Program-made: the position numbers and the translations under genes
The notes under the pieces: model-generated
What the model was told of the DNA's origin: nothing
Seen by the model: the letters and a program-made list of their open reading frames with translations, nothing else
Database searches by the model: none
From: Sphingobacteriaceae bacterium
GTDB lineage: Bacteria > Bacteroidota > Bacteroidia > B-17B0 > Aurantibacillaceae
Direction: 5' to 3'
NCBI GenBank assembly: GCA_947480015.1
Contig: CANKBS010000009.1
Span: 67,255-110,144 of the forward strand
Length of the DNA: 42,890 nucleotides
Part shown: positions 1 through 10,002 of the stretch, piece by piece
Position numbering within the stretch: position 1 is the stretch's first letter
Layout of the letters: the number at the start of each line of letters is the position of its first letter

Positions 1-2
1 TA

Positions 3-896
3 AACACTATACCTGCCAAAAGTGTTTGGGAAACCGTAAAAATGCGCTGGGACGGCCTACAACTCCTAAAAAAAAGAATACCTCTAAACGAAATGGATTA
101 CAAGCCTTACGGTGGTTATGAAGTGTATGATGAACAAAACGCCTATCACAAAAGTGTCGACCAAATTCCGCATCTCAATGCACAAATAAAAGACCTTGTA
201 GGTTTAAACAATTGTTACACTGTCTCAGGTTCAAAACAGTTGAATTTCAAAAACATGAAGGGTTTAATTTTAAATAAATATGAAGGCCAACTAAATACCG
301 GCCTTATGATGCTGCGATTATTACAAATAGCACAGCAAAGCAATATCCTAGTTCTTAATTCGATACATGTCACACATATCAACGACCTACTAAGTCGCGT
401 AGAATTAAAGTCCAACGCGGGAATTTTTCAAGCTAAAAAGGTGGTTGTAGCTACCAATGGTTTCGCCTCACAATTGCTAAAATTAAACGATGTTAACCCA
501 GCCAGAGCTCAAGTACTTATAACCAAACCCATTCTTAACCTAAAGTTAAAAGGTGCTTTTCATTATTGCGAAGGTTATTACTATTTTAGAAATATAGACA
601 ATAGAATTTTATTGGGAGGAGGCCGGAATTTAGATCCGCTAACTGAAACAACCATGCTCCCCGATCTTAATCCTACTATTCAAAACAAGTTAGACCAGCT
701 ACTAAAAACCGTCATTTTGCCGGATACAAAATTTGAAATTGATTTTAGGTGGACCGGCATAATGGGCGTTGGAAAAGAAAAAAAACCAATCATAAAAGCG
801 GTGAGTAAAAATGTTTTAGCTGCTGTGCGTATGGGCGGAATGGGTTTAGCCATTGGCACCTGGGTGGGCGAACAGGTAGCAAACGAACTAAGTTAA
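3..896 (+). CDS. FAD-dependent oxidoreductase (DAO family), 5'-truncated by window edge
   Basis: C-terminal part of a D-amino-acid-oxidase/glycine-oxidase-like flavoenzyme that would oxidise an amine or amino acid. The frame is open to the first bases of the window, with codons reading TIPAKSVWETVK before the first ATG at 42. That ATG is therefore probably internal, and the N-terminal Rossmann FAD motif lies outside the window. Visible family features are a KKVVVATNGFAS segment (the usual second FAD-contacting strand), FRNIDNRILLGGGRNLD, and a C-terminal block FRWTGIMGVGKEKKPII followed by RMGGMGLAIGTWVGEQVA, the flavin-contacting C-terminus of DAO proteins. The substrate cannot be told from the sequence. 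The gene ends in TAA and is followed by a long gap. Confidence 0.8.
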   Translation, partial: NTIPAKSVWETVKMRWDGLQLLKKRIPLNEMDYKPYGGYEVYDEQNAYHKSVDQIPHLNAQIKDLVGLNNCYTVSGSKQLNFKNMKGLILNKYEGQLNTGLMMLRLLQIAQQSNILVLNSIHVTHINDLLSRVELKSNAGIFQAKKVVVATNGFASQLLKLNDVNPARAQVLITKPILNLKLKGAFHYCEGYYYFRNIDNRILLGGGRNLDPLTETTMLPDLNPTIQNKLDQLLKTVILPDTKFEIDFRWTGIMGVGKEKKPIIKAVSKNVLAAVRMGGMGLAIGTWVGEQVANELS

Positions 897-1366
897 ACAA
901 ATCCTTCCATTGCGATTGTTTTAGTTAAGGAGTGTTAATATTTCGACGCATTGTTGAAAACCTTGAGCCTAAAACAGCAAAAAATAAACGCTTCATGTGA
1001 TAAAAAAAGGACTTAAGATGTAATTATAAGCCTATTAAGGATATTAATTTAAGCCTTCGTCTAAAATCACTAAAGTCTAAAAACCTTTTCACTTTACGCT
1101 CGTAAACAGAGTCATAAAATCGCGCCATATTTTGGAAAAAAAACAAATAATAGAAACAGGTAAAGGTTAGTTTTACTAATTTCACTATCTTTAAAGACTA
1201 CTTCAGATTTGATTTATTGATTCTTAAAAATGGAAACGAATAGAATTATTTACTCATAGTCTCTCTAAATATTTAGATGAAATGAATAGATTAATTTATT
1301 CAAAATAAGTGAAGCGATTTTTTTTTTACAATTAAAACGAAACTTACATTAGAATTGGGACTCACC
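897..1366. other. Intergenic gap of about 470 bp without a gene
   Basis: Very AT-rich. I see no reading frame of meaningful length on either strand, no tRNA, no convincing terminator hairpin and no exact TAnnTTTG element. A loose match to the promoter -7 box, TATCTTTA, lies near 1187-1194, but no partner -33 box is clear. The gap presumably holds the promoter of the following giant secreted-protein gene. Confidence 0.5.
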
Positions 1367-4300
1367 ATGAGAACAAAAATTTACTTGTTATTAATATTTT
1401 CGGTTTTTTTTATTCCCAAAGGTTTTAGTCAATCGCAATTTATGCCGGCTAAAAAAGATTCCGTGCCATTTAATTATGCTTATTGGAACGCCTTAGCAGA
1501 TAAAGAACATTTAAGTGCTGCAGAAAGAGCTGAAATGATTACCGGACAAAAAAATATTTTTTTACAAGAACAAGCGCACCAACACGATAAACCACAGGAC
1601 CTCATTTGGGTAAGTGCACCTGCTAGTCCTACGAATCAAAAAGGATACGGCCAAAATACCGTTTATACCAGCCCATGTACCAATATTGACTTTGAAAGCG
1701 GCACCATGGCCGGTTGGACGCGAAGTACAGGCTGGAACCCGCTAACAAATCCATTAGGATGCTGCCCAAACCCAAATGGTGACCAAACTATTATGGCCGG
1801 TGGTATCGATCCTTTTGGCGGTTTTCCTTGCGTGTTTCCTGGAGGTGGATCCTTTTCGTTGCGCTTAGGTAGTGCGGCAACCGGTGGTTTTGCCGACCGC
1901 ATTTCACAAACATTTTCCGTTACGGCAGCCAATGCTAATTTTACTTATCGTTATGCTGCTGTGTTAAATGATGGTGGTCATGCCTTAGTCGATCAACCAA
2001 GGTTTACAAGTGAGATTATTGATGCTTTTGGTAACCCTGTTCCTTGTACCTTTTATCAGGTTTCTGCAGGCAGCGGTATCACCGGATATTTTACCTCTTC
2101 CTTAACCGCAAATGGTGGGGCCGTTATATGTAAAAACTGGACCAATGTTTTGGTTGATCTTACACCAAATATTGGGCAAAATGTGACCATTCGTTTTTCT
2201 GTTTATGATTGCAGGCAAACCGGCCATTTTGCATATGCCTACATTGACGGATTATGTTCAGACTTTGCAACTACAGTTAGAGACACCATTTGTCCAAATG
2301 TGCCTACCACCATTTGCGCTCCTATAGGATTTTCGACTACAACATGGAATGGGCCCGGTGGTATAATAAGTAACACCAATCAATGTATCTCAGTGTCAGC
2401 ACCGGGTGTTTATACGTGTGCCACCATTCTTGTACCCGGTTGTCCCGGACCTACCTTTACACATACGCTTATTCTCCGTCCGAATCCGGTTATTTCTTTT
2501 ACACCGGTTGCATTAAGCCCTTGCAGTAATCAATACACTTTTAACGGTATTATAGGGATTCCTTCTGGTACTGTTGTCTCTTATCAATGGTCATTTAATG
2601 ATGGTACTTTTAATACCACAACGCTCAATCCCGTCCATAGTTTCGCCGGGCCCGGAACATATCAAATCAAGTTAAGAGCAACCACCAATAAAGGCTGCGT
2701 CGATTCCCTCATAGTGCCCATCACAATTTTTCCGCCACCAATACTGGCATTCAGTCCACCCTCCAATTGTATCAATACTTCTGTTCAATTTACCAACACA
2801 TCAAGTGTTGCAGTGGGCACCATAACGGCATTTAGCTGGACCTTAGGCAACGGGCCAACTTCTACCCTCACCAATCCAACCAATACCTATGCTGCTAGTG
2901 GTATCTATACCATCACCTTAAGGGGCACAACCAATCAGGGCTGCAGCGCAACGCTCACACAAACATTGGGTATTTTTCCTCCCCCTATTGTGAGTTTTTC
3001 GGCAAGTCCTTTATGCGATATAAATGGAACGTCCTTTTCACCGGCAACTTCAACAGCCATTGCCTCAGGTAGTCTCACCCAGTTTTTTTGGAACTTTGGA
3101 GATGGCACCACCTCTAATTCGCCCAACCCCATTCACATATACAATGTACCGGGAACTTATTCGGTTACGTTTACAGCCATTAGTAATCACAACTGTTCTG
3201 CCACAACCAGTAATATATTCAGTATTTCACCTTCCCCAACGGTTGCCTTTGTGACGACTTCGGTGAACGCCTGTAGCCATAATTTTACGTTTACAAATAT
3301 TTCAGCGAGTGGTTTCGGCCCTATTTCCTATACCTGGAATTTTGGTGGAACGAATACAACAACAGCCACCAGCCCGTCCTATACCTTTCCGGCAGATGGT
3401 AGTTACACCATCTCTTTAATTGGTAAATTAAGTAATGGTTGTGCCGACACGTCTTACTATTATGTTTCAGTTTATCCGGAACCTGTTATTAATATCAATG
3501 TGCCGGCTTCTTGCGAAAATGCAATCATTACGGTAACAACCACGGCCTTAAGTGGAAGTGTAACCAGTTATCTTTGGAATTTTGGTGATCCCGGCTCCGG
3601 AGCCCTTAATACGTCAACGATTCAAAGTCCTACCCATTTTTACTCCTCAACCAATGTCTATACGTTAAACCTAAATATCATCAGTAATTTAAACTGTCCT
3701 TCTTCCTCGTCACAAATTGTTACAGTATTTCCTAACCCTGTCGCCAGCTTTAGTTTTTCAACATTAAATAACTGTTCCTTGTCCTTTGCTTTCTTAAACA
3801 GTTCAACCACAGCAACCATTGGGGCTAGTACGCTAGCCAGCTACAAATGGAATTTTGGCGGCATAGGTACCAGTTCGCTTGCCTCACCGGGCACCTTCAC
3901 CTTTCCTGCCAATGGTTCTTATTCGGTGAGTCTGATCGCTATTACGAATCATAATTGTAGCGATACCACGGGAACCACCATTCTTATTCATCCTAAACCC
4001 GCCTTCGATTTTAGTGTAAATCCCATTTGTTACGGCTTGCCCATTACTTTTGCAGGTACAAGTTCTATTTCGCCAATACCATTGCCTGGTAGCAGCATAA
4101 GTTCTTACACGTGGAATTTTGGTGATAATAGCTTTAATGGTCAATTTGCTCCGCCTCCCCACACTTACTCGGCAAGTGGTAATTACCCCGTTTCTTTTTC
4201 AGGCACCAGTAATATGGGTTGTGTTGGCACTCAAAGCAATGTTCAAGTTATCTATCCCGTTCCCACTGTTGATTTTACAACTACCAGTAACATGTGTTTG

Positions 4301-7300
4301 GGCAACGTTACCTCCTTTAACGGAACAAATACAATTGCCTCACCTGGAATTATTTATGGTTATAATTGGACCTTTGGAGATGGGGGTCTGGGTTATAATG
4401 CCAATGGCACGCACACCTATGTCACGAGTGGCAACTTTCCAGTAACTTTTTCAGCGACATCAAACAACGAATGTGTTGGTTCTGTGAGCAAAACAATTAC
4501 CATTAATCCATTACCCGCTGTGTCTTTCACTGTAAATGGCGGATGCTTAAATGTACTGAGCCAGTTTACCGAATCAACAACTATATTATTTGGTAGTATT
4601 AATTCTTACAGCTGGAATTTTGGCGATGGAAATAATTCCATCATACAAAATCCGGCTTATACCTATACTAATTATGGCGTTTACACTCCCACGCTTAGCA
4701 CTGTTTCCAACATGGGCTGCAGCAGTAAAGCGGTTACAACCATAACCATAAACCCAATTCCAATAATTGCATTTAGTCCCCCCGGATCTTGTCAATATTC
4801 GGCTATCCAATTTACAAATACCAGTAGCATTGGTTTAGGTTCCATAATTTCTTATACTTGGGATTTTGCTGACGGAACAACTACTTCCCTCTCTAATTCA
4901 TTTGCGCCAATACATACCTATACTACATCAGGTGCTTATAACGTAAGTTTAACTGCGATTTCAAATAAGGGGTGTATAAAAACTGGCAATTTCAATCTGA
5001 CCATTTATCCAATTCCGGGGGCAACTGTTACACCAATCTATAATTCCTGCATCAACGATTCGGCAAGTATAAACACTAATATTTTAATTACTTCTGGAAG
5101 CATTTCTTCTTATACATTAAATTATGGCGATGGGGCCTTCTCCACTTTTTTAGCACCAATCACATTTACAAACGCATTAAACTCTCATACTTATACGGCT
5201 TACGGTAATTACACACTAAATATAAAAGTGGTTTCAAATAATAATTGTTCCATTATTGATACGGCCATTATAAAAATTTACCCGAAACCTTTTGTGAACT
5301 TTACTCCTAATGCGGTGTGTTATGGTGATTCCATTCACTTTAATAATTTAAGCAACATTCCATCTCCGGGTACCTACAGTATTTCTGCGCATAGCTGGCA
5401 GTTTAACGATGGCAGTGCTTCTCCTACATCAGTTCTTGCCAGTCCGGTTCATTTATTTCCCGGAACAAATACTTACACAACCTACAATGTGGTTTTAACC
5501 GAATTTAGTTTTCCGGAGGCACAAAACCTTACTTCAACGTTAACGTGTAAAGCGTCTGCTGCAAAAACAATAACTGTATTTCCTTTGCCAGTCCCTTCAT
5601 TTACAGCTAACAATGCCTGTTTTGGAAAAGTTACGACTATAATTAATACCACCCCTACACTTAATATTTCAGGCTGGTCGTGGTATCCTAACAATAATAA
5701 TCAACTGGTAAGTGTAAGTCAGAATTTAAGTTACACCTTCGCTACCTCCGGTACACAAAAAATAAAATTAATTGCGTTAAATAGTTTTGGATGTAAAGAT
5801 AGTATCATCGATACGGTGAATGTAAACGTATATGCCAATCCGGTTTCATCTTTTACGGCCAATTCGGTTTGTTATAAAGATCCTACCTTATTCTCAAATA
5901 TCAGTACCAACGGTGATGGTTCGGTACCACAGTATACCTGGTCGGTGGGCGGTTTGAGTTTCTCAAACATTAAAGATCCTTTATATACATTTCCTCAACC
6001 AGGCACTTATAATATTCAATTAATTACGCAAACGACCAACAATGGATGTATTGGAATAGTTAGTTCTTCTATTATTGTATTTCCACTTCCTAATATACAT
6101 GTGTCGGTAAACACGGCTTGTTTAGGAAAAGCTTCTTTTTTTGGTAATTCAAGTTTGGGTGCCGGCACCTATAGCTGGACCTTTGGAGAACCGGTATCGG
6201 GTGCTAATAACAGTTCTAATTTGAGTAGCCCAAGTCATACCTACGGAAGTAGTGGTGTATTTAATCCAACCTTGGTAGCCATTAGTAGCAACAATTGTAT
6301 TTCAGATACCGTTTTAAATGTGCGCGTGCACGATACGCCAATAGCCAATTTTACAAGCAAAACAATTTGTACCGGCGATAAAGTAGACATTTTAAATCTT
6401 TCGAGTTCGTTAGATGGCACACTAACAAGCTATGCTTGGGATTTTAATTCGGATAACTTAATCGAATCAGTAGCTTTCCTTCCTATTTATACGTATTCGG
6501 CAAGTGGTAATTATCTCATTAACCTCGAAGTAACCACACAGTATGGATGTAAATCAGTAATAAGCAACAGTGTCTACGCTAATCCAAAAGCTGTGCCTTC
6601 GATTGCATCCAATAATAAAAGTGGTTGTCCTACTTTATGTGTTAATTTTAGTCTTACAACAATAAGTTCGGTGCCATATACCTCGGCATGGGATTTTGGC
6701 GATGGAAGTCCGCTAAGCAGCACGACTCTGAGTTCCAATGCGCATTGTTATGAAACAGGTAAATATGATTTTAATTTAACCTTAACAACGGATGCCGGTT
6801 GTAAAAGTAAATTATCATACCCCTCTTATGTAGCGGTATATCCGGTGCCGGTGCCGGGTTTTTTAGTCGAACCAGAATCTATAGATGAAGACGATCCTTC
6901 TATTTCAGTTAAAACAAACGCATCTTCTGATGTAACAAATACACGCTACTATATTAGCGACGGTTCAAGTTATGGTAGTTCAAATTTTTCTCATGTGATA
7001 AAAAATTTGGATAAAAAAACAAAACCCATGATTGTACAGATAGTTAAAAACGCGAACGGCTGCATTGATACCTTGTTTAAAGTCTTAGATATTAAACCAT
7101 CTTATGTTATTTATATTCCAAATGTGTTTACACCAAACGGAGATGGCACCAATGATACCTTTGAGGCAAAAGGGGTAGGCATTATTAAATTTTCGATGCA
7201 GATTTATGATCGTTGGGGACATGAAGTGTTTCAAACTAAAGACATTTACAACTCATGGGATGGCAGAGTAAAAGATGCAGACGAAATTGGTAAACAGGAT

Positions 7301-7381
7301 GTTTATACGTGGAAAGCGCAAGTAACCGACATCTTTAACAAGAACCATTTTTTAGTAGGACATGTCAGTCTAATTAAATAA
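1367..7381 (+). CDS. Giant secreted PKD-repeat protein with T9SS type B (CHU_C) C-terminal sorting domain
   Basis: About 2,004 residues. I place the start at the ATG at 1367, because a signal peptide (MRTKIYLLLIFSVFFIPKGFSQ) begins exactly there; an in-frame TTG at 1355 would only add four residues. After the signal peptide and a spacer comes a jelly-roll-like segment around residues 100-300, starting at NIDFESGTMAGWTRSTGWNP, then an Ig-like unit. About 17 PKD-type repeats follow, each marked by a SYxWNFGDG-like core and a GTYxVxLxxxxNxGC ending. The last ~90 residues carry YIPNVFTPNGDGTNDTF, IYDRWGHEVF and a WDG, the gliding-motility/CHU_C domain that targets cargo to the type IX secretion system. 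The protein is expected outside the cell or on its surface, possibly as an adhesin; the actual ligand is unknown. A strong terminator follows. Confidence 0.9.
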   Translation: MRTKIYLLLIFSVFFIPKGFSQSQFMPAKKDSVPFNYAYWNALADKEHLSAAERAEMITGQKNIFLQEQAHQHDKPQDLIWVSAPASPTNQKGYGQNTVYTSPCTNIDFESGTMAGWTRSTGWNPLTNPLGCCPNPNGDQTIMAGGIDPFGGFPCVFPGGGSFSLRLGSAATGGFADRISQTFSVTAANANFTYRYAAVLNDGGHALVDQPRFTSEIIDAFGNPVPCTFYQVSAGSGITGYFTSSLTANGGAVICKNWTNVLVDLTPNIGQNVTIRFSVYDCRQTGHFAYAYIDGLCSDFATTVRDTICPNVPTTICAPIGFSTTTWNGPGGIISNTNQCISVSAPGVYTCATILVPGCPGPTFTHTLILRPNPVISFTPVALSPCSNQYTFNGIIGIPSGTVVSYQWSFNDGTFNTTTLNPVHSFAGPGTYQIKLRATTNKGCVDSLIVPITIFPPPILAFSPPSNCINTSVQFTNTSSVAVGTITAFSWTLGNGPTSTLTNPTNTYAASGIYTITLRGTTNQGCSATLTQTLGIFPPPIVSFSASPLCDINGTSFSPATSTAIASGSLTQFFWNFGDGTTSNSPNPIHIYNVPGTYSVTFTAISNHNCSATTSNIFSISPSPTVAFVTTSVNACSHNFTFTNISASGFGPISYTWNFGGTNTTTATSPSYTFPADGSYTISLIGKLSNGCADTSYYYVSVYPEPVININVPASCENAIITVTTTALSGSVTSYLWNFGDPGSGALNTSTIQSPTHFYSSTNVYTLNLNIISNLNCPSSSSQIVTVFPNPVASFSFSTLNNCSLSFAFLNSSTTATIGASTLASYKWNFGGIGTSSLASPGTFTFPANGSYSVSLIAITNHNCSDTTGTTILIHPKPAFDFSVNPICYGLPITFAGTSSISPIPLPGSSISSYTWNFGDNSFNGQFAPPPHTYSASGNYPVSFSGTSNMGCVGTQSNVQVIYPVPTVDFTTTSNMCLGNVTSFNGTNTIASPGIIYGYNWTFGDGGLGYNANGTHTYVTSGNFPVTFSATSNNECVGSVSKTITINPLPAVSFTVNGGCLNVLSQFTESTTILFGSINSYSWNFGDGNNSIIQNPAYTYTNYGVYTPTLSTVSNMGCSSKAVTTITINPIPIIAFSPPGSCQYSAIQFTNTSSIGLGSIISYTWDFADGTTTSLSNSFAPIHTYTTSGAYNVSLTAISNKGCIKTGNFNLTIYPIPGATVTPIYNSCINDSASINTNILITSGSISSYTLNYGDGAFSTFLAPITFTNALNSHTYTAYGNYTLNIKVVSNNNCSIIDTAIIKIYPKPFVNFTPNAVCYGDSIHFNNLSNIPSPGTYSISAHSWQFNDGSASPTSVLASPVHLFPGTNTYTTYNVVLTEFSFPEAQNLTSTLTCKASAAKTITVFPLPVPSFTANNACFGKVTTIINTTPTLNISGWSWYPNNNNQLVSVSQNLSYTFATSGTQKIKLIALNSFGCKDSIIDTVNVNVYANPVSSFTANSVCYKDPTLFSNISTNGDGSVPQYTWSVGGLSFSNIKDPLYTFPQPGTYNIQLITQTTNNGCIGIVSSSIIVFPLPNIHVSVNTACLGKASFFGNSSLGAGTYSWTFGEPVSGANNSSNLSSPSHTYGSSGVFNPTLVAISSNNCISDTVLNVRVHDTPIANFTSKTICTGDKVDILNLSSSLDGTLTSYAWDFNSDNLIESVAFLPIYTYSASGNYLINLEVTTQYGCKSVISNSVYANPKAVPSIASNNKSGCPTLCVNFSLTTISSVPYTSAWDFGDGSPLSSTTLSSNAHCYETGKYDFNLTLTTDAGCKSKLSYPSYVAVYPVPVPGFLVEPESIDEDDPSISVKTNASSDVTNTRYYISDGSSYGSSNFSHVIKNLDKKTKPMIVQIVKNANGCIDTLFKVLDIKPSYVIYIPNVFTPNGDGTNDTFEAKGVGIIKFSMQIYDRWGHEVFQTKDIYNSWDGRVKDADEIGKQDVYTWKAQVTDIFNKNHFLVGHVSLIK

Positions 7382-7419
7382 TGCTATTTCGCAGTCACTT
7401 AGTCTTTTAATCAAAATTC

Positions 7420-7450
7420 ACCTCCTGATAACCATTCAGGAGGTTTTTTT
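7420..7450 (+). terminator. Rho-independent terminator after the PKD protein gene
   Basis: The perfect inverted repeat ACCTCCTGA / TCAGGAGGT (7420-7428 and 7436-7444) encloses a 7-nt loop, and a run of seven T ends at 7450. It lies 39 bp past the stop codon. Confidence 0.9.
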
Positions 7451-7649
7451 AGTAGATAGCAGAAACTTCGTTCACTCACTCAAACATGCGTTTCACCCAA
7501 AAAAACCAAAGATTCACTCATTGCTTCAAAAAAAACTGTAACTGATTATCAGGTACTTAATTATAATGTTTAAGTTATTTGAAATTTTGACGTAACCCTG
7601 TATGCCTTTTTCACTTATAAGTCCATAAGCAGTACTTAAACTTCTATTT

Positions 7650-8225
7650 ATGGCCATAAATCCCCATTTTCATCATAACAATGCTCAGTTAAATGAGGAG
7701 ATGCTCTTGATTGATGCTGCAAAAGCTGATCCCGGAAAATTTGCGCCGCTTTATGAAAAATATTACAAGCAAATTTTTAATTATGTATATCAGCGTCTTG
7801 AAGACAAAGACGCCGCTTTTGACGTAACCGGGCAAGTATTTTTAAAAGCGCTCAGCAACCTTAACCGATATCAATTTAAAGGTGTGCCTTTCGCCAGCTG
7901 GCTTTATCGCATTGCTCATAACGAGGTGATGCAGTTATTCAGAACCCAAAAAGATAAACGTGCTATTAACGCCGATATTGGCGATTTGCGTTTTATATGC
8001 GAAGAAAATGAAACACCCTTTTTTGAAGAATACATACCGGCCATTAAAACATTAATTCAGCAATTAGCCGAAGATGATTTACAGCTGGTGGAGTTACGTT
8101 ATTTTGAAAAAAGACCATTTAAAGAAATTGCCGATATATTAGATATTACCGAAGTGAATGCCAAAGTACGCATGTACCGGGTTATCGAAAAGTTAAAAAA
8201 ATCATTGAGTAAATTAAAATTATAG
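7650..8225 (+). CDS. ECF-type RNA polymerase sigma-70 factor
   Basis: A 191-residue group IV sigma factor. Region 2 covers roughly residues 28-100: FAPLYEKYYKQIFNYVYQRL, then the DxAFDVTGQVFLKAL helix, then FASWLYRIAHNEVMQLFR, the -10-recognition/core-binding signature. Region 4 covers residues ~130-188, with LVELRYFEKRPFKEIADIL and VNAKVRMYRVIEKLKK as the helix-turn-helix that reads the -35 element. The start is the ATG at 7650. The following gene begins one base after the stop, so the two are almost certainly translationally coupled. Upstream, two GTAAC motifs (7538-7542 and 7592-7596) resemble the -35 half of ECF promoters and could mean autoregulation, but I found no well-spaced -10 partner. 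Regulon unknown. Confidence 0.92.
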   Translation: MAINPHFHHNNAQLNEEMLLIDAAKADPGKFAPLYEKYYKQIFNYVYQRLEDKDAAFDVTGQVFLKALSNLNRYQFKGVPFASWLYRIAHNEVMQLFRTQKDKRAINADIGDLRFICEENETPFFEEYIPAIKTLIQQLAEDDLQLVELRYFEKRPFKEIADILDITEVNAKVRMYRVIEKLKKSLSKLKL

Positions 8226-8226
8226 T

Positions 8227-10002
8227 ATGAGTTCGAAATTTAATATTAACCGCCCCCCGATTAGTGACGAGGAAATAAACAAGCACAAAAATTTTAATCA
8301 GTTGCTGGAAAAATTTAAACAGCAAAGTTTAAAAAAAGCACAGGGAGATGAAAGTTGGTGGAAAAACAAAAGCATCCGCTACTCCACCATCATAGCAGGT
8401 ATTACGGTGGTTTGCGTAGTTTCTTATCTTAGTCTTACAAATTCTAAAAAACAAAATAACACAAAGCATGAAACATTAATTACTCAGAATACCAACAACA
8501 ACAGTTTATCCACACACAAATTCATACAGCCTCCTTCCGAAAAATTAAAAAGCAATTACACGGCATATAAGGTTAACAACGCTAAGGGCGCTGAATTAAA
8601 ACACAGTACCCAATCTAAAATAAATATACCTAAAAACAGTTTTGTCGATAAAAATGGTAAGGATATTATTGGTGAGGTAATCATCGAATATAAAGAGTTT
8701 CATGATATGGGTGATATTATTGCCAGTGGCATCCCTATGGCTTACGACAGCGCCGGAAAAAAATACAAGCTCCAAAGTGCCGGCATGTTTGATATCAGAG
8801 GATCTCAAAACGGAGAAGCCGTGTATATTAAACCCGATAAAAGTCTGGACGTGGAATTAGTGTCAACCAATAATGAACAAAAATTTAATCAGTATTACCT
8901 CGATACGGTTCAAAAAAACTGGCAGTATTTAAAACACGATCAACCCAATCTCATTAAATCAAGTGCCACAAACACTAAAAACCAACGTTTATTAACTAAC
9001 TCTAAAACCGAAAAACTAATCAACGAAATTGAAAAAGTAATTCCAAGAAAAATGGATAGTGTTGGGGTCCTTTATAAACATAAGTCCGAAAAATTGACAA
9101 AACCAAAAGAACCCTCTAAACCGGTAAAATCAAACGCCGACCGACCAAATTTTAAATTAGAAGGTTCTAATGAAGAGTTTCCTGAACTGGCAGCCTTTAA
9201 TAACGTAGTTTTTGAGGTAGGGCCCGAAAATAAAAATTGCAGTACTGATATACAAGAAATCACCTGGTCAGATATCAAAATAACCCAGGGTCCGGTAAGT
9301 GGTAAAAATTACATGTTGAATTTGACTTACCTCAATCGCAAAGAAAAACTCATTGTATACCCCGTATTAAGTGGAAATGATTTTGAAAAAGCCACTGTTA
9401 TTTATACGTCAAAGTTAGAAGAATACGATCGTTTGTTAGCAAAACGTAATGCCGATGAGAAAAAATTAATAGTCGAAATGGAGGCCAAACAAGCCGCTTA
9501 CATGGCTGAACTAAATCGAAAAAAGGATGAACTAGAAAATGAAAAGGCCAAATTAGCCGCCAAATACAATGTGGTTCAACAAAACGAATTGGCCTCTAAT
9601 TTTAACACGATGAGCACATCGGTTAAAGCCACCCGCTTATTTAACATCAGTAAGTTTGGGATTTTCAACTCCGACTGCCCGCATGCCATGGCACAAGGCA
9701 ATACCGTGAGTCCCATTTTTTTATTATCACAATCCGGCAAACCCTTCCGTCCCGAATTAGTTTATCTTATTGATCATAGCAGTCAAACGGTTTATAGTTT
9801 TGCTCAAACTGAAGGCTTTCGTTTTACCTATGATCCCCTGAAAGTTTATTCCCTTTGTGTTTTTGCGAAAAATAAAATGTTTGTATGCAACAAGGAAAAG
9901 TATCAGGAAACGATTGATAAAGCCTTAAATAAATTTGTAATCACTCCCCTGCCCGATCAAAACGACAATCTAATAGATTTTAAGACGGCCTTAGAGTTAT
10001 GA
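8227..10002 (+). CDS. Single-pass membrane protein in the anti-sigma position, with coiled coil
   Basis: 591 residues. A cytoplasmic-looking N-terminus of ~50 residues (PPISDEEINKHKNFNQLLEKF, then KSIRYSTI) precedes one transmembrane helix at about residues 52-70 (IIAGITVVCVVSYLSL). A large, presumably periplasmic, domain follows. A charged heptad-rich stretch around residues 395-445 (LLAKRNADEKKLIVEMEAKQ and onward) looks like a coiled coil. I do not recognise a zinc anti-sigma motif or a FecR domain. The gene starts one base after the sigma-factor stop and overlaps the next gene by four bases, so the arrangement suggests an envelope sensor or anti-sigma factor. That role is inferred from position and topology only. 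Confidence 0.75.
   Translation: MSSKFNINRPPISDEEINKHKNFNQLLEKFKQQSLKKAQGDESWWKNKSIRYSTIIAGITVVCVVSYLSLTNSKKQNNTKHETLITQNTNNNSLSTHKFIQPPSEKLKSNYTAYKVNNAKGAELKHSTQSKINIPKNSFVDKNGKDIIGEVIIEYKEFHDMGDIIASGIPMAYDSAGKKYKLQSAGMFDIRGSQNGEAVYIKPDKSLDVELVSTNNEQKFNQYYLDTVQKNWQYLKHDQPNLIKSSATNTKNQRLLTNSKTEKLINEIEKVIPRKMDSVGVLYKHKSEKLTKPKEPSKPVKSNADRPNFKLEGSNEEFPELAAFNNVVFEVGPENKNCSTDIQEITWSDIKITQGPVSGKNYMLNLTYLNRKEKLIVYPVLSGNDFEKATVIYTSKLEEYDRLLAKRNADEKKLIVEMEAKQAAYMAELNRKKDELENEKAKLAAKYNVVQQNELASNFNTMSTSVKATRLFNISKFGIFNSDCPHAMAQGNTVSPIFLLSQSGKPFRPELVYLIDHSSQTVYSFAQTEGFRFTYDPLKVYSLCVFAKNKMFVCNKEKYQETIDKALNKFVITPLPDQNDNLIDFKTALEL

Noticed and set aside
4119-4445. 108-codon plus-strand frame inside the PKD gene
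   Set aside because: Shadow of the repeat-coding frame; the main frame keeps regular PKD motifs through the whole region.
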